A stretch of DNA of 64,000 nucleotides, taken from NCBI GenBank assembly GCA_910584945.1, contig CAJUDY010000002.1:147228-211227 (forward strand). Reading direction: 5' to 3'. Positions 35,013-42,325 of the stretch are shown here, in pieces (positions within the stretch are counted from its first letter, which is position 1; each line of letters opens with the position of its first letter). This DNA comes from an uncultured Lachnospiraceae bacterium. GTDB lineage: Bacteria; Bacillota; Clostridia; Lachnospirales; Lachnospiraceae. A model generated the notes under the pieces. That model was not told the origin of the DNA. It saw only the letters and a list, made by a program, of their open reading frames with translations, and searched no databases. The position numbers and the translations under genes are program-made.

Positions 35013-36101
35013 ATGGCACTGAAGGTGGATATTAAGAAAAAACTGGGAAACTTTGTGCTGCGGGCGGCTTTTACGGCGGATCAGGGGGTGACCGGGATTC
35101 TGGGCGCCTCCGGCTGTGGAAAGAGCATGACCCTTCGCTGCATTGCGGGGATCGTAAATCCGGATGAGGGCAGGATCGAACTGGATGGGACGGTGTTCTT
35201 TGACTCGGACAAAAAGATTAACCTGAAGCCGCAGAAAAGGCAGGTGGGACTATTGTTCCAGAATTATGCGCTGTTCCCCAATATGACGGTGCGGCAGAAT
35301 CTGCTGGCCGGCCTAAGGGCCCGGGAGAAGGACAGAGAAAAGGCGGATCTTCTGGTGGGGGAGATGATCCGCCGGTTTTCTCTGGAAGGACTGGAAGGGC
35401 ACCGTCCCGCTCAGCTCTCCGGCGGGCAGCAGCAGCGGGCGGCGCTTTCCAGGATTCTTCTGTCCAGGCCCCGGATGCTGATGCTGGATGAGCCGTTTTC
35501 TGCGCTGGACGGATATCTGAAGTGGAATCTGGAGCTGGAGCTTACGGAGGTGTTGAAGGAATACGGGTGCAGCACGCTCTTTGTCTCTCACAGCCGGGAT
35601 GAGATCTATCGGATCTGCGATCAGGTCTGCGTGATGGATCGCGGGACGTCCGGACCGGTGATCCCGGTGAAGCAGCTTTTTGAGGCGCCGGTGTCGAAAG
35701 CGGCGGCGCTTCTATCTGGTTGCAAGAATTATTCCCGCGCCCGTCCGGCGGGAGAGAAGAGGGTCCGGGCGGAAGACTGGGGCGTGACGTTCACTTATGA
35801 GGGAGAGGCGCCAGAGGACGTTCGGTATGTCGGAATCCGCAGTCACTACCTTCATCTTGTGCCCTCCGGGGAGGAAAATGGAAGGGCGAATGTTTTCCGC
35901 TGCAGAGTGGTGCGGATCATCGAGGATGTGTTTTCCATGGTGGTAATGGTCTGCCCGGAAGGGGCCGCGCCGGACGGACAGGACGGCCAGATCCGGCTGG
36001 AGATGTCCAAAGAATCCTGGGAGGAGTTCCGCAGGAGAGAAGGAGAACAGAAAGAAGTGCTGGTGTGGGTGGAACCGGGGGATGTGATGCTGCTTTGCTG
36101 A
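35013..36101 (+). CDS. modC: Molybdate ABC transporter ATP-binding protein ModC
   Basis: 362 residues. Walker A GASGCGKS, Q-loop LFQNYALFP, signature LSGGQQQR, Walker B MLMLDEPFSALD, and switch His in LFVSHSRDE. The C-terminal 120 residues replace the usual molybdate-binding TOBE domain with a related regulatory domain (GIRSHYLHLVPSGEE, then WVEPGDVMLL). It starts 21 bases after modB behind AAGGAGGGG. Confidence 0.93.
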   Translation: MALKVDIKKKLGNFVLRAAFTADQGVTGILGASGCGKSMTLRCIAGIVNPDEGRIELDGTVFFDSDKKINLKPQKRQVGLLFQNYALFPNMTVRQNLLAGLRAREKDREKADLLVGEMIRRFSLEGLEGHRPAQLSGGQQQRAALSRILLSRPRMLMLDEPFSALDGYLKWNLELELTEVLKEYGCSTLFVSHSRDEIYRICDQVCVMDRGTSGPVIPVKQLFEAPVSKAAALLSGCKNYSRARPAGEKRVRAEDWGVTFTYEGEAPEDVRYVGIRSHYLHLVPSGEENGRANVFRCRVVRIIEDVFSMVVMVCPEGAAPDGQDGQIRLEMSKESWEEFRRREGEQKEVLVWVEPGDVMLLC

Positions 36102-36141
36102 GGGGCGTCTGCTGCCTGAATGTCTGGCGCCCGGAAGCATA

Positions 36142-36165
36142 GGGGTCAAAAGATCTTTTGACCCC
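36142..36165. repeat. Perfect 24-base palindrome between convergent genes
   Basis: Twelve-base arms GGGGTCAAAAGA and TCTTTTGACCCC without a loop. It lies between the 3' ends of modC and a small minus-strand gene. No T-run follows on either strand, so a simple terminator is unproven. The likely alternatives are a terminator using the T residues in the arm, or a short interspersed palindrome. Confidence 0.6.
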
Positions 36166-36180
36166 AACAACATCATAGTA

Positions 36181-36363
36181 TTATTCTTTGATAAAATCCA
36201 GCTCAGAGAGATTGATTCCGGAAGCTGTGAGGATCACTTTCAGTTCGATATACCTTCTTTTCATTTTTTTATATGCAGTAGAATCCTTGTCGAATTCTAT
36301 CATATAATCCTGCAGCCTGGAAAATTCTTCAATTGACATTTTGAGCATTTCTTTTTCTGGCAT
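36181..36363 (-). CDS. Small hypothetical protein
   Basis: 60 residues, highly charged and helical (EEFSRLQDYMIEFDKDSTAY, then KKMKRRYIELKVILT), ending in SGINLSELDFIKE. No family recognised. It is supported by AAGGCGGT six bases before the ATG and by a strong minus-strand promoter (36408-36436). It is inserted between modC and the MogA-like gene; any role in molybdenum metabolism is unproven. Confidence 0.65.
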   Translation of the reverse strand: MPEKEMLKMSIEEFSRLQDYMIEFDKDSTAYKKMKRRYIELKVILTASGINLSELDFIKE

Positions 36364-36407
36364 ATGATCACCGCCTTATCTGTTTCGTATTTACCTGCTA
36401 TCATACG

Positions 36408-36436
36408 ATTATAACAGAATATGTAAAACGTGTAAA
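36408..36436 (-). promoter_or_regulatory. Promoter of the small minus-strand gene
   Basis: On the minus strand TTTACA, 17 bases, TATAAT, about 45 bases upstream of the start codon. It faces away from the promoter at 36457. Confidence 0.7.
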
Positions 36437-36456
36437 CCTTACTTTGAAACAAAAGC

Positions 36457-36485
36457 TTTACAGGGCGCGGCTGATTTCCTATAAT
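36457..36485 (+). promoter_or_regulatory. Promoter of the MogA/MoaB-like gene
   Basis: TTTACA, 17 bases, TATAAT, 47 bases ahead of the start codon. It gives the MogA-like gene expression independent of modABC. Confidence 0.75.
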
Positions 36486-36531
36486 GGAGACAGCGGCACA
36501 ATATGTCTAAAAAACAAAATGGAGGTTGTTC

Positions 36532-37029
36532 ATGGGAAAAATGAGAGCGGCGGTTATCACGTCCAGCGATTCGGGATACGCGGGGGAGCGGGAGGATAAA
36601 AGCGGTCCGCTGATCCGGGAGATTCTGGAGGCGAACGGCTATGAAGTGGTGCACAGCATCCTGCTTCCGGATGAGAGAGAGCTTCTGGCGAAGGAGATGG
36701 CGCGGATCGCGGACGAGGGGTTGGCGGAGCTGGTTCTGACGACGGGCGGGACCGGCTTTTCACCCAGAGACTGTATGCCGGAGGCGACGATGGACGTTGC
36801 TGAGCGGACGGTGCCGGGGATACCGGAGGCCATACGGGCCTACAGCATGACCATCACGCCCCGGGCCATGTTAAGCCGGGCGGCCGCCGGGATACGAAAG
36901 TCTACGCTGATCATCAATCTGCCCGGGAGCCCCAAGGCAGTCCGGGAGAGTCTTGAATATATCCTGCCGGCGCTTTCCCACGGCCTGGAGATCCTGACCG
37001 GCCAGGCGTCAGACTGCGCGCGCAGATAA
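36532..37029 (+). CDS. MogA/MoaB-family molybdopterin-binding protein
   Basis: 165 residues, the length of MogA/MoaB. Motifs: AAVITSSDSGYAGEREDKSG, the phosphate-binding TTGGTGFSPRDCMPEAT, and SRAAAGIRKSTLIINLPGSP. MogA-type proteins adenylylate molybdopterin before molybdate insertion; MoaB relatives are close in sequence, so the symbol is left open. The ATG at 36532 is six bases after GGAGG; the upstream TTG is too close. Confidence 0.9.
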   Translation: MGKMRAAVITSSDSGYAGEREDKSGPLIREILEANGYEVVHSILLPDERELLAKEMARIADEGLAELVLTTGGTGFSPRDCMPEATMDVAERTVPGIPEAIRAYSMTITPRAMLSRAAAGIRKSTLIINLPGSPKAVRESLEYILPALSHGLEILTGQASDCARR

Positions 37030-37090
37030 AAGACTGCCGTCAAATAAGGGAGAAGCCGCGTTTCAGGACCGGTTCCTGCGTTCCTTTAAA

Positions 37091-37348
37091 TCAGAGATAA
37101 TTTTGACCATGAGTGCCGCAGGGATCTGCGTCGGGACCATGCCCGGTCAGATCTTTTAACCGCCGCATGCCGGTATCGGAGACGAAGACCAGTTCGCTGG
37201 GTTCTCCTTTCAGGTTTTCTCCTCTCAGGCGAAGAAAATTGGCGGTTTCGTAAAAGTCAATGGGAAGTTCGCGGCGGAAGGTTTCTCCGGTTGCATCATC
37301 GGTCACTTCCAGTGTTACCATGTTTGCGCGGATTTCGTGAAGTTCCAT
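37091..37348 (-). CDS. Small hypothetical protein in molybdenum locus
   Basis: 85 residues, start at the ATG eight bases after AGGAGG. A beta-rich first half (MVTLEVTDDATGETFRRELP) is followed by FLRLRGENLKGEPSELVFVS and a tail with H-G-P-D-A-D-P-C-G-T-H-G that might bind metal. No family recognised. It points against its neighbours and has a hairpin-containing leader similar to the one ahead of the SigV-like gene. Confidence 0.6.
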   Translation of the reverse strand: MELHEIRANMVTLEVTDDATGETFRRELPIDFYETANFLRLRGENLKGEPSELVFVSDTGMRRLKDLTGHGPDADPCGTHGQNYL

Positions 37349-37366
37349 CGATAGATCCTCCTGTTG

Positions 37367-37450
37367 AAGTTCCGCATCCGTCTTCCCTTCGCCCATGGTC
37401 TGGAAGAATTTTCTGCCGCTGGCGCGTCAGAAAATCCTTCCAGGGTTCCG
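37367..37450 (-). repeat. Leader-associated repeat, copy B, with hairpin
   Basis: On the minus strand, blocks GCATCTG, GGAAGGATTTT and GACGGATGCGGAACTT occur in the same order as at 13076-13130, again ending just before a ribosome binding site. Within it, 37401-37415 and 37428-37442 form 14 base pairs with one mismatch around a 12-base loop. Might be a structured leader or a short mobile repeat. Confidence 0.5.
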
Positions 37451-37553
37451 GTCAGTCAGATGCTGAGCGATCGTGTGAAGCTGATTTTAACATAAAGAAT
37501 CGAATTTGAAAAGAGGAATTTTCCCGCATACATGAAAACTGTACCCGCTTTGC

Positions 37554-37568
37554 TTACTTTCAAAGTAA
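37554..37568. promoter_or_regulatory. Palindrome upstream of xdhC, possible operator
   Basis: TTACTTT-C-AAAGTAA, seven-base perfect arms, 32 bases before the xdhC start codon. I cannot assign a regulator. Confidence 0.4.
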
Positions 37569-37599
37569 ATGTTTGACGAACTCAGGAGGATGAAGAAAG

Positions 37600-38619
37600 A
37601 TGAAACGGGAACTATTACAATTGCTTATCCGGACGCTGAAAGAACAGGAGGCATTGATTGTCGTCTGTGTTCTGGCAAGCTCCGGTTCCACGCCCCGCGG
37701 CTCGGGCGCGACGATGCTGGTTTTTGAGGACGGACATACGGAAGGGACCATCGGAGGCGGAGCGGTGGAGCATGCCGCGGAACTGCATGCCAAAGAATTG
37801 CTTAAGAGTCATTCTTCGGATACGGTGGGGTATTGCCTGAATAAAAATGATGTGGCGGATCTTGGGATGATCTGCGGGGGCGATGTGACCGTGTATTTCC
37901 AGTATCTGTACGGGCAGGAGCAGCTTCCGCTATTTGAATACCTGAGCGAAACATATGAGCAGAACCGCAGTTCCTGGCTGATCCGAAAGATCGAAGACCG
38001 GACAGTCGTTTCCATGGGGGTCTATGACAAGGAAGGGCTTCATTTTGGAGACGGGATCGGGCAGGAAGCCCTTTTGAAGCTGATTCGTCCAGGGGCAGTC
38101 TATCTGAAGGGAGAGCCTTCCTATTATGCGGAACCTGTGGCGGAAGCCGGATTTGTCTATGTATTCGGCGGAGGTCATGTCTCTCAGGAACTGGTTCCCA
38201 TGCTGGCACATGTGCACTTTCCTGTGATCGTGTTCGAGGATCGGGAAGCTTTCGCAGACCCAAAGTTATTTCCAGGAGCATATGATGTGATCCTGGGTGA
38301 TTTCCGGGAGATTGAGGCTTCCATCACGTTGTCCGGGGAGGACTATGTGGTGATTATGACAAGAGGGCATCAGGCGGATTTTGAAGTGCTGGCCCAATGC
38401 CTTAAGCACCCGCTCAGTTATATTGGCTGTATCGGAAGCCGCAGTAAGATTGCGGCCACAAAACAGCGGCTGATCGGACTTGGATATCCGGAAGACTGTT
38501 ATGACAGAGTCCATTCGCCGATCGGCATTGATATCAAAGCAGAGACTCCGGAAGAAATCGCGGTCAGTATTACCGCGGAGCTGATTCTTCACAGAGCTTC
38601 CCTTCATCCGGAGATCTGA
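37600..38619 (+). CDS. xdhC: XdhC/CoxI-family molybdenum hydroxylase maturation protein
   Basis: 339 residues. The N-terminal XdhC/CoxI domain is seen in VLASSGSTPRGSGATMLVFE, GTIGGGAVEHAA and MICGGDVTVYFQ. The C-terminal Rossmann domain has YVFGGGHVSQELVPML and IGCIGSRSKIAATKQRL. XdhC proteins bind molybdenum cofactor and assist its sulfuration and insertion into xanthine dehydrogenase-type enzymes. Here the client is presumably the Mop-type enzyme at the other end of the locus. Ribosome binding site AGGAGGATG. Confidence 0.92.
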   Translation: MKRELLQLLIRTLKEQEALIVVCVLASSGSTPRGSGATMLVFEDGHTEGTIGGGAVEHAAELHAKELLKSHSSDTVGYCLNKNDVADLGMICGGDVTVYFQYLYGQEQLPLFEYLSETYEQNRSSWLIRKIEDRTVVSMGVYDKEGLHFGDGIGQEALLKLIRPGAVYLKGEPSYYAEPVAEAGFVYVFGGGHVSQELVPMLAHVHFPVIVFEDREAFADPKLFPGAYDVILGDFREIEASITLSGEDYVVIMTRGHQADFEVLAQCLKHPLSYIGCIGSRSKIAATKQRLIGLGYPEDCYDRVHSPIGIDIKAETPEEIAVSITAELILHRASLHPEI

Positions 38620-38653
38620 TCCGCAGCAATCGTTTTTGTTCTTATATGTATAT

Positions 38654-38689
38654 GCAAAACAGGAATCCTTCACGGGGTTCCTGTTTTGC
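38654..38689 (+). terminator. Intrinsic terminator after xdhC
   Basis: Perfect 12-base arms GCAAAACAGGAA and TTCCTGTTTTGC, with the T-run inside the downstream arm. It closes the molybdenum locus. Confidence 0.75.
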
Positions 38690-38703
38690 GTGGAAAGTTT
38701 TGA

Positions 38704-38732
38704 TTGCCAAAAGAAGTGTCGGGTGGTATAAT
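38704..38732 (+). promoter_or_regulatory. Promoter of the GH13-like gene
   Basis: TTGCCA, 17 bases, TATAAT, with an extended -10 (TGG). It lies between the xdhC terminator and the start codon at 38784. Confidence 0.8.
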
Positions 38733-38783
38733 GCATTATAATTGGGTTAAGTGTCGATTATTGAAGGGAAAAGGTTGAAGATT

Positions 38784-40673
38784 ATGTTAGATTATCGCAT
38801 CGGAACCGGGAATCCAGACCATCTGGGAGTGACAAAACATGGAAAAGACATCAATTTTGCGGTAGTAGTACAGAGTACAGAGGCGTGCAGTCTGCTTTTG
38901 TATGAAAAAGGTTCCCCAAAGATTGCGGCGGAGATTCCATTTATGGAAGAGATGCGTTTTGGAGACATCTGCGCCATGGAAATCAGCCGCTTTCCCATCG
39001 AGAAATATGAATACAACTATAAGATCGGAGAAGAGGTGGTGCAGGACCCCTATGCCAGGCGGATCGTTGGCCGGGAGATCTGGGGAACCCTTCCGAAAGA
39101 CCTTCACGGCATCCGATGCGGCGCGCAGTTCGAGCGATTTTCCTGGCAGAATGGGAAGCGTCCCGGCCTTGCGTATGAAGACTGCGTGCTGTATGTTACT
39201 CACGTGAGAGGGTTTACCATGGACCCTTCTTCAAAGGTTCGTCATCCCGGAACCTTTGCCGGAATTCGGGAAAAGATTCCCTATCTGAAAAATCTGGGGA
39301 TCAATCAGCTGGAACTGATGCCGGTGTATGAGTTCGCGGAGTTTGAGGCGGAGAAGGTTTGCAAAAAGCACCGGCCAGTACATAAAGACAGAGGGAGAAA
39401 GCTGAACTACTGGGGCTATGGGCCCGCTTGTTATTTTGCTCCGAAGGCGGCGTACAGTGCGGCGAAAGATCCGGTAAGAGAATTCAAAGAACTAGTCAGG
39501 GAGCTGCATAAGAACGGAATCGAGCTGATTCTGGAATTCTATTTTCCGGAGAAGACGCCGCCCTATCTGGTGCAGGATTGTATTCGCTACTGGGTATCCG
39601 AGTATCAGATCGACGGAGTTCATGTGAACAGCCAGGGAACACATTTAGAAGAATTGGCTATGAATCCGTGGCTGTCCGGAACGAAGCTGATGAGTGAATA
39701 TTTTCCGCTGGAAGAATCTCATGATCCGGATGACCTTCTGACGCGGCGCAGACTCGGGGAGTATAACGATGACTTTCTGTTAAAAGCAAGACGCTTTTTG
39801 CGGGGGGATGAAAATACGTTGGAGCAGATCGCCTGGAGTATGCGGCGCAATCCAAAGGAGCAGGCGGTGATCAACTATATCGCCGGTCATAATGGCTATA
39901 CTCTTGCGGATTTGGTGTCCTATGAGGGGAAACACAATGAAGCCAACGGTGAGGAGAATCAGGACGGAAGCAATTATAATTACAGCTGCAACTACGGGGA
40001 AGAGGGCCCTGCTTCCACAAAAAAACTGGAACAACTCAGAAGAAGACAGATGCGCAACGCTTTTTTGCTGCTCTTTCTTTCCCAGGGTGTGCCGGCGATC
40101 TACGGCGGAGATGAGATGGGCAATTCCCAGGGAGGGAACAATAACGCCTGGTGTCAGGACAACGAGACCTCCTGGGTGCAGTGGAGCAGGAGCCGGGCGG
40201 ACCGGAGACTTCTTTCCTTTGTCAAAGACGCCATTGCTTTTCGTAAAGAGCATCCGGCCTTCGGGCGGCGAACTGCCTACGTGGGGAAGGATTACCTTTC
40301 CAAGGGCATGCCGGATCTTTCTTATCACGGAAAAGAAGCTTGGTACGAAGCCCTGGAGGGCTATAACCGTCAGATGGGCATCCTTTACGCAGGGTGTTAT
40401 ACTGGCGGTGAGACCTGCTATGTGGCCTTGAATATGCATACGATTCCCCATGAGCTGGCGCTTCCCACTCTTCCGAAAGGGGAGCGATGGCATGTGGCGG
40501 CGGACACCGGGCGGGAGACAGAGACATTTTATAAAAAAGGGGAGGAACCGCTTCTTGAGAATCAGAAACTGGCAGCCGTTCCCCCAAGGACGATTCTGAT
40601 ATTGACGGGGAAAAAAGATGCGAATCAAACTGATAAATATATGGAGACATTTTTATACCATCACAGAGCATAA
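38784..40673 (+). CDS. GH13 isoamylase-like protein with disrupted active site
   Basis: 629 residues, clearly related to the debranching enzyme at 3418-5517: KNGIEL aligns with ENGIEC, NYWGYG with DYWGYN, and AIYGGDEMGNSQGGNNNAWC with its MFLAGDEFLN segment. The catalytic core has decayed. Region I DVVFNH has become LEFYFPE, region II GFRFD has become GVHVN (nucleophile to Asn282), region III keeps Glu305 (LMSEYFP), and region IV NCHDG has become AGHNG (Asp to Asn370). About 60 residues around region I-II are deleted. The coding frame is intact with its own promoter, so it is probably a glycogen-binding or regulatory pseudoenzyme rather than a dying gene. Confidence 0.85.
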   Translation: MLDYRIGTGNPDHLGVTKHGKDINFAVVVQSTEACSLLLYEKGSPKIAAEIPFMEEMRFGDICAMEISRFPIEKYEYNYKIGEEVVQDPYARRIVGREIWGTLPKDLHGIRCGAQFERFSWQNGKRPGLAYEDCVLYVTHVRGFTMDPSSKVRHPGTFAGIREKIPYLKNLGINQLELMPVYEFAEFEAEKVCKKHRPVHKDRGRKLNYWGYGPACYFAPKAAYSAAKDPVREFKELVRELHKNGIELILEFYFPEKTPPYLVQDCIRYWVSEYQIDGVHVNSQGTHLEELAMNPWLSGTKLMSEYFPLEESHDPDDLLTRRRLGEYNDDFLLKARRFLRGDENTLEQIAWSMRRNPKEQAVINYIAGHNGYTLADLVSYEGKHNEANGEENQDGSNYNYSCNYGEEGPASTKKLEQLRRRQMRNAFLLLFLSQGVPAIYGGDEMGNSQGGNNNAWCQDNETSWVQWSRSRADRRLLSFVKDAIAFRKEHPAFGRRTAYVGKDYLSKGMPDLSYHGKEAWYEALEGYNRQMGILYAGCYTGGETCYVALNMHTIPHELALPTLPKGERWHVAADTGRETETFYKKGEEPLLENQKLAAVPPRTILILTGKKDANQTDKYMETFLYHHRA

Positions 40674-41208
40674 AATGATGGTTGCAAGGCATTGCTTCAA
40701 AGTGGGAATGTACTGGCAGGGGCTGACCCACGATCTGTCCAAGTACACGCCGGCGGAGTTCTGGCAGGGCTGCAAATATTATCAGGGCTTTCAAAGTCCA
40801 AACAACGCGGAACGGCTGGACAAAGGGTACTCTTCCGCCTGGCTGCACCATAAGGGGCGCAATAAACACCACTATGAGTATTGGATTGACTACAGTATGA
40901 AGCCGGTCAAATGCATGGCGGGGATGAAGATGCCTTTAAAATACGTGAATGAAATGATTATGGACCGGATCGCCGCGTCCAAAGTCTATGAGGGAAAGAA
41001 ATACACTCATCATTCCCCTCTTGCCTATTACGAGCAGGGAAAAGGGACCTATCTGATTCATGAGGAAACCAGAGAACTTCTGGAATACATTCTTCATATG
41101 CTGGACGAAAAGGGAGAAGAAAAAACATTTGCTTATATAAAAAAATACATGGTTGGAAAGAAAAAGTATCCGGATATCAAAAAAACGAAAAAAAATATAA
41201 AAAGTTGA
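40618..41208 (+). CDS. DUF5662 family protein
   Basis: 196 residues with the conserved pattern of DUF5662: EHKMMVARHCFKVGMYWQGL, then THDLSKYTPAEFWQGCKYYQG, then HHKGRNKHHYEYWID. The HD-like and clustered histidines suggest a metal-bound hydrolase fold, but no reaction is known. The start overlaps the GH13-like gene by 56 bases. The tail is very lysine-rich (KKTKKNIKS). Confidence 0.8.
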   Translation: MRIKLINIWRHFYTITEHKMMVARHCFKVGMYWQGLTHDLSKYTPAEFWQGCKYYQGFQSPNNAERLDKGYSSAWLHHKGRNKHHYEYWIDYSMKPVKCMAGMKMPLKYVNEMIMDRIAASKVYEGKKYTHHSPLAYYEQGKGTYLIHEETRELLEYILHMLDEKGEEKTFAYIKKYMVGKKKYPDIKKTKKNIKS

Positions 41209-41300
41209 AAAAAGAAAAAGGATTTTTGGTTTCCATGCAGTATATTATTTATAGAAGAAAAAAGATTTGATTTTTCAGTCTGCGGTGAGGAGGGGATAGG

Positions 41301-42308
41301 ATGACAATCCGGGAGAAGACAGAGTGCTGGGAAAGAGAACGTTTGAGTCCCTATGCGGCGTTGAGTGAGGCGTCCAGGGGCAGGGACCGGGAGGAGCCGC
41401 CCTGTGACATTCGTCCGGTGTATCAGAGAGACCGGGACCGCATTCTGCACTGCAAGTCCTTTCGCAGGCTGAAACACAAGACCCAGGTGTTTTTGACGCC
41501 CAGGGGGGACCATTATCGGACCAGGCTGACCCACACCCTGGAGGTGGCCCAGAATGCCCGGACCATCGCAAGAGCTTTAAGACTCAATGAGGATCTGACC
41601 GAGGCCATCGCTCTTGGCCATGATCTGGGGCATACGCCTTTTGGACATGCCGGAGAGCGGGCGCTTGATGATGTCAGCAGCGAGGGATTCGCCCATTACC
41701 GACAGAGCGTGCGGATCGTGGAGCGTCTGGAAAAGGACGGAAGAGGGCTGAACCTGACCTGGGAAGTGCGGGATGGTATCCTGAATCATCAGATGACGGG
41801 AAAGGCGGCTACCCTGGAGGGCAGGATTGTTCGTTATTCGGACAAGATTGCCTACATCAATCATGATGTGGACGACGCCATCCGGGGCGGCGTGATCAAG
41901 GAACGGGATCTTCCAAGAGCATATACCGATATCCTGGGCCATTCAACCAGAGAACGCCTGAATACGATGATCCATGATATTGTGGAGCAGAGTTTGGACA
42001 AGCCGGATATCCGGATGTCCGAGGACATCCAGTACGCGTTTATGGGAATGCGCAAATTTATGTTCGAAAATGTCTATACGAATCCCAAAGCAAAAGGGGA
42101 GGAGCGAAAGGCAGAGAATATCGTAAAAGAATTGTTTCATTATTATATGGAGCATCCGGAACTTTTGCCCAAAGAATATGTGGAGCGGATGTGGCAGCCG
42201 AAGGAAACCCAGGAGCGAAGCGTCTGCGACTATATCGCGGGCATGACCGACCAGTATGCCATATCGAAATTTCAGGAATTCTTTCTACCGGATTCCTGGA
42301 AATCTTAA
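41301..42308 (+). CDS. dgt: Deoxyguanosinetriphosphate triphosphohydrolase family protein
   Basis: 335 residues. HD-domain dNTPase: RDRILHCKSFRRLKHKTQVF, TRLTHTLEVAQ (metal His), GHDLGHTPFGHAGE (HD pair) and YSDKIAYINHDVDDAIRGG. It cleaves dNTPs to nucleosides and triphosphate and helps set dNTP pools. It heads the dnaG-rpoD run, an order common in Clostridia. Ribosome binding site GAGGAGGGG. Confidence 0.92.
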   Translation: MTIREKTECWERERLSPYAALSEASRGRDREEPPCDIRPVYQRDRDRILHCKSFRRLKHKTQVFLTPRGDHYRTRLTHTLEVAQNARTIARALRLNEDLTEAIALGHDLGHTPFGHAGERALDDVSSEGFAHYRQSVRIVERLEKDGRGLNLTWEVRDGILNHQMTGKAATLEGRIVRYSDKIAYINHDVDDAIRGGVIKERDLPRAYTDILGHSTRERLNTMIHDIVEQSLDKPDIRMSEDIQYAFMGMRKFMFENVYTNPKAKGEERKAENIVKELFHYYMEHPELLPKEYVERMWQPKETQERSVCDYIAGMTDQYAISKFQEFFLPDSWKS

Positions 42309-42325
42309 CAGGAATCAGGTGAAGT

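Noticed and set aside
37091..37396. Longer start for the small minus-strand gene at 37396
   Set aside because: The first 16 codons overlap the leader repeat, and AGGAGG is positioned for the ATG at 37348.
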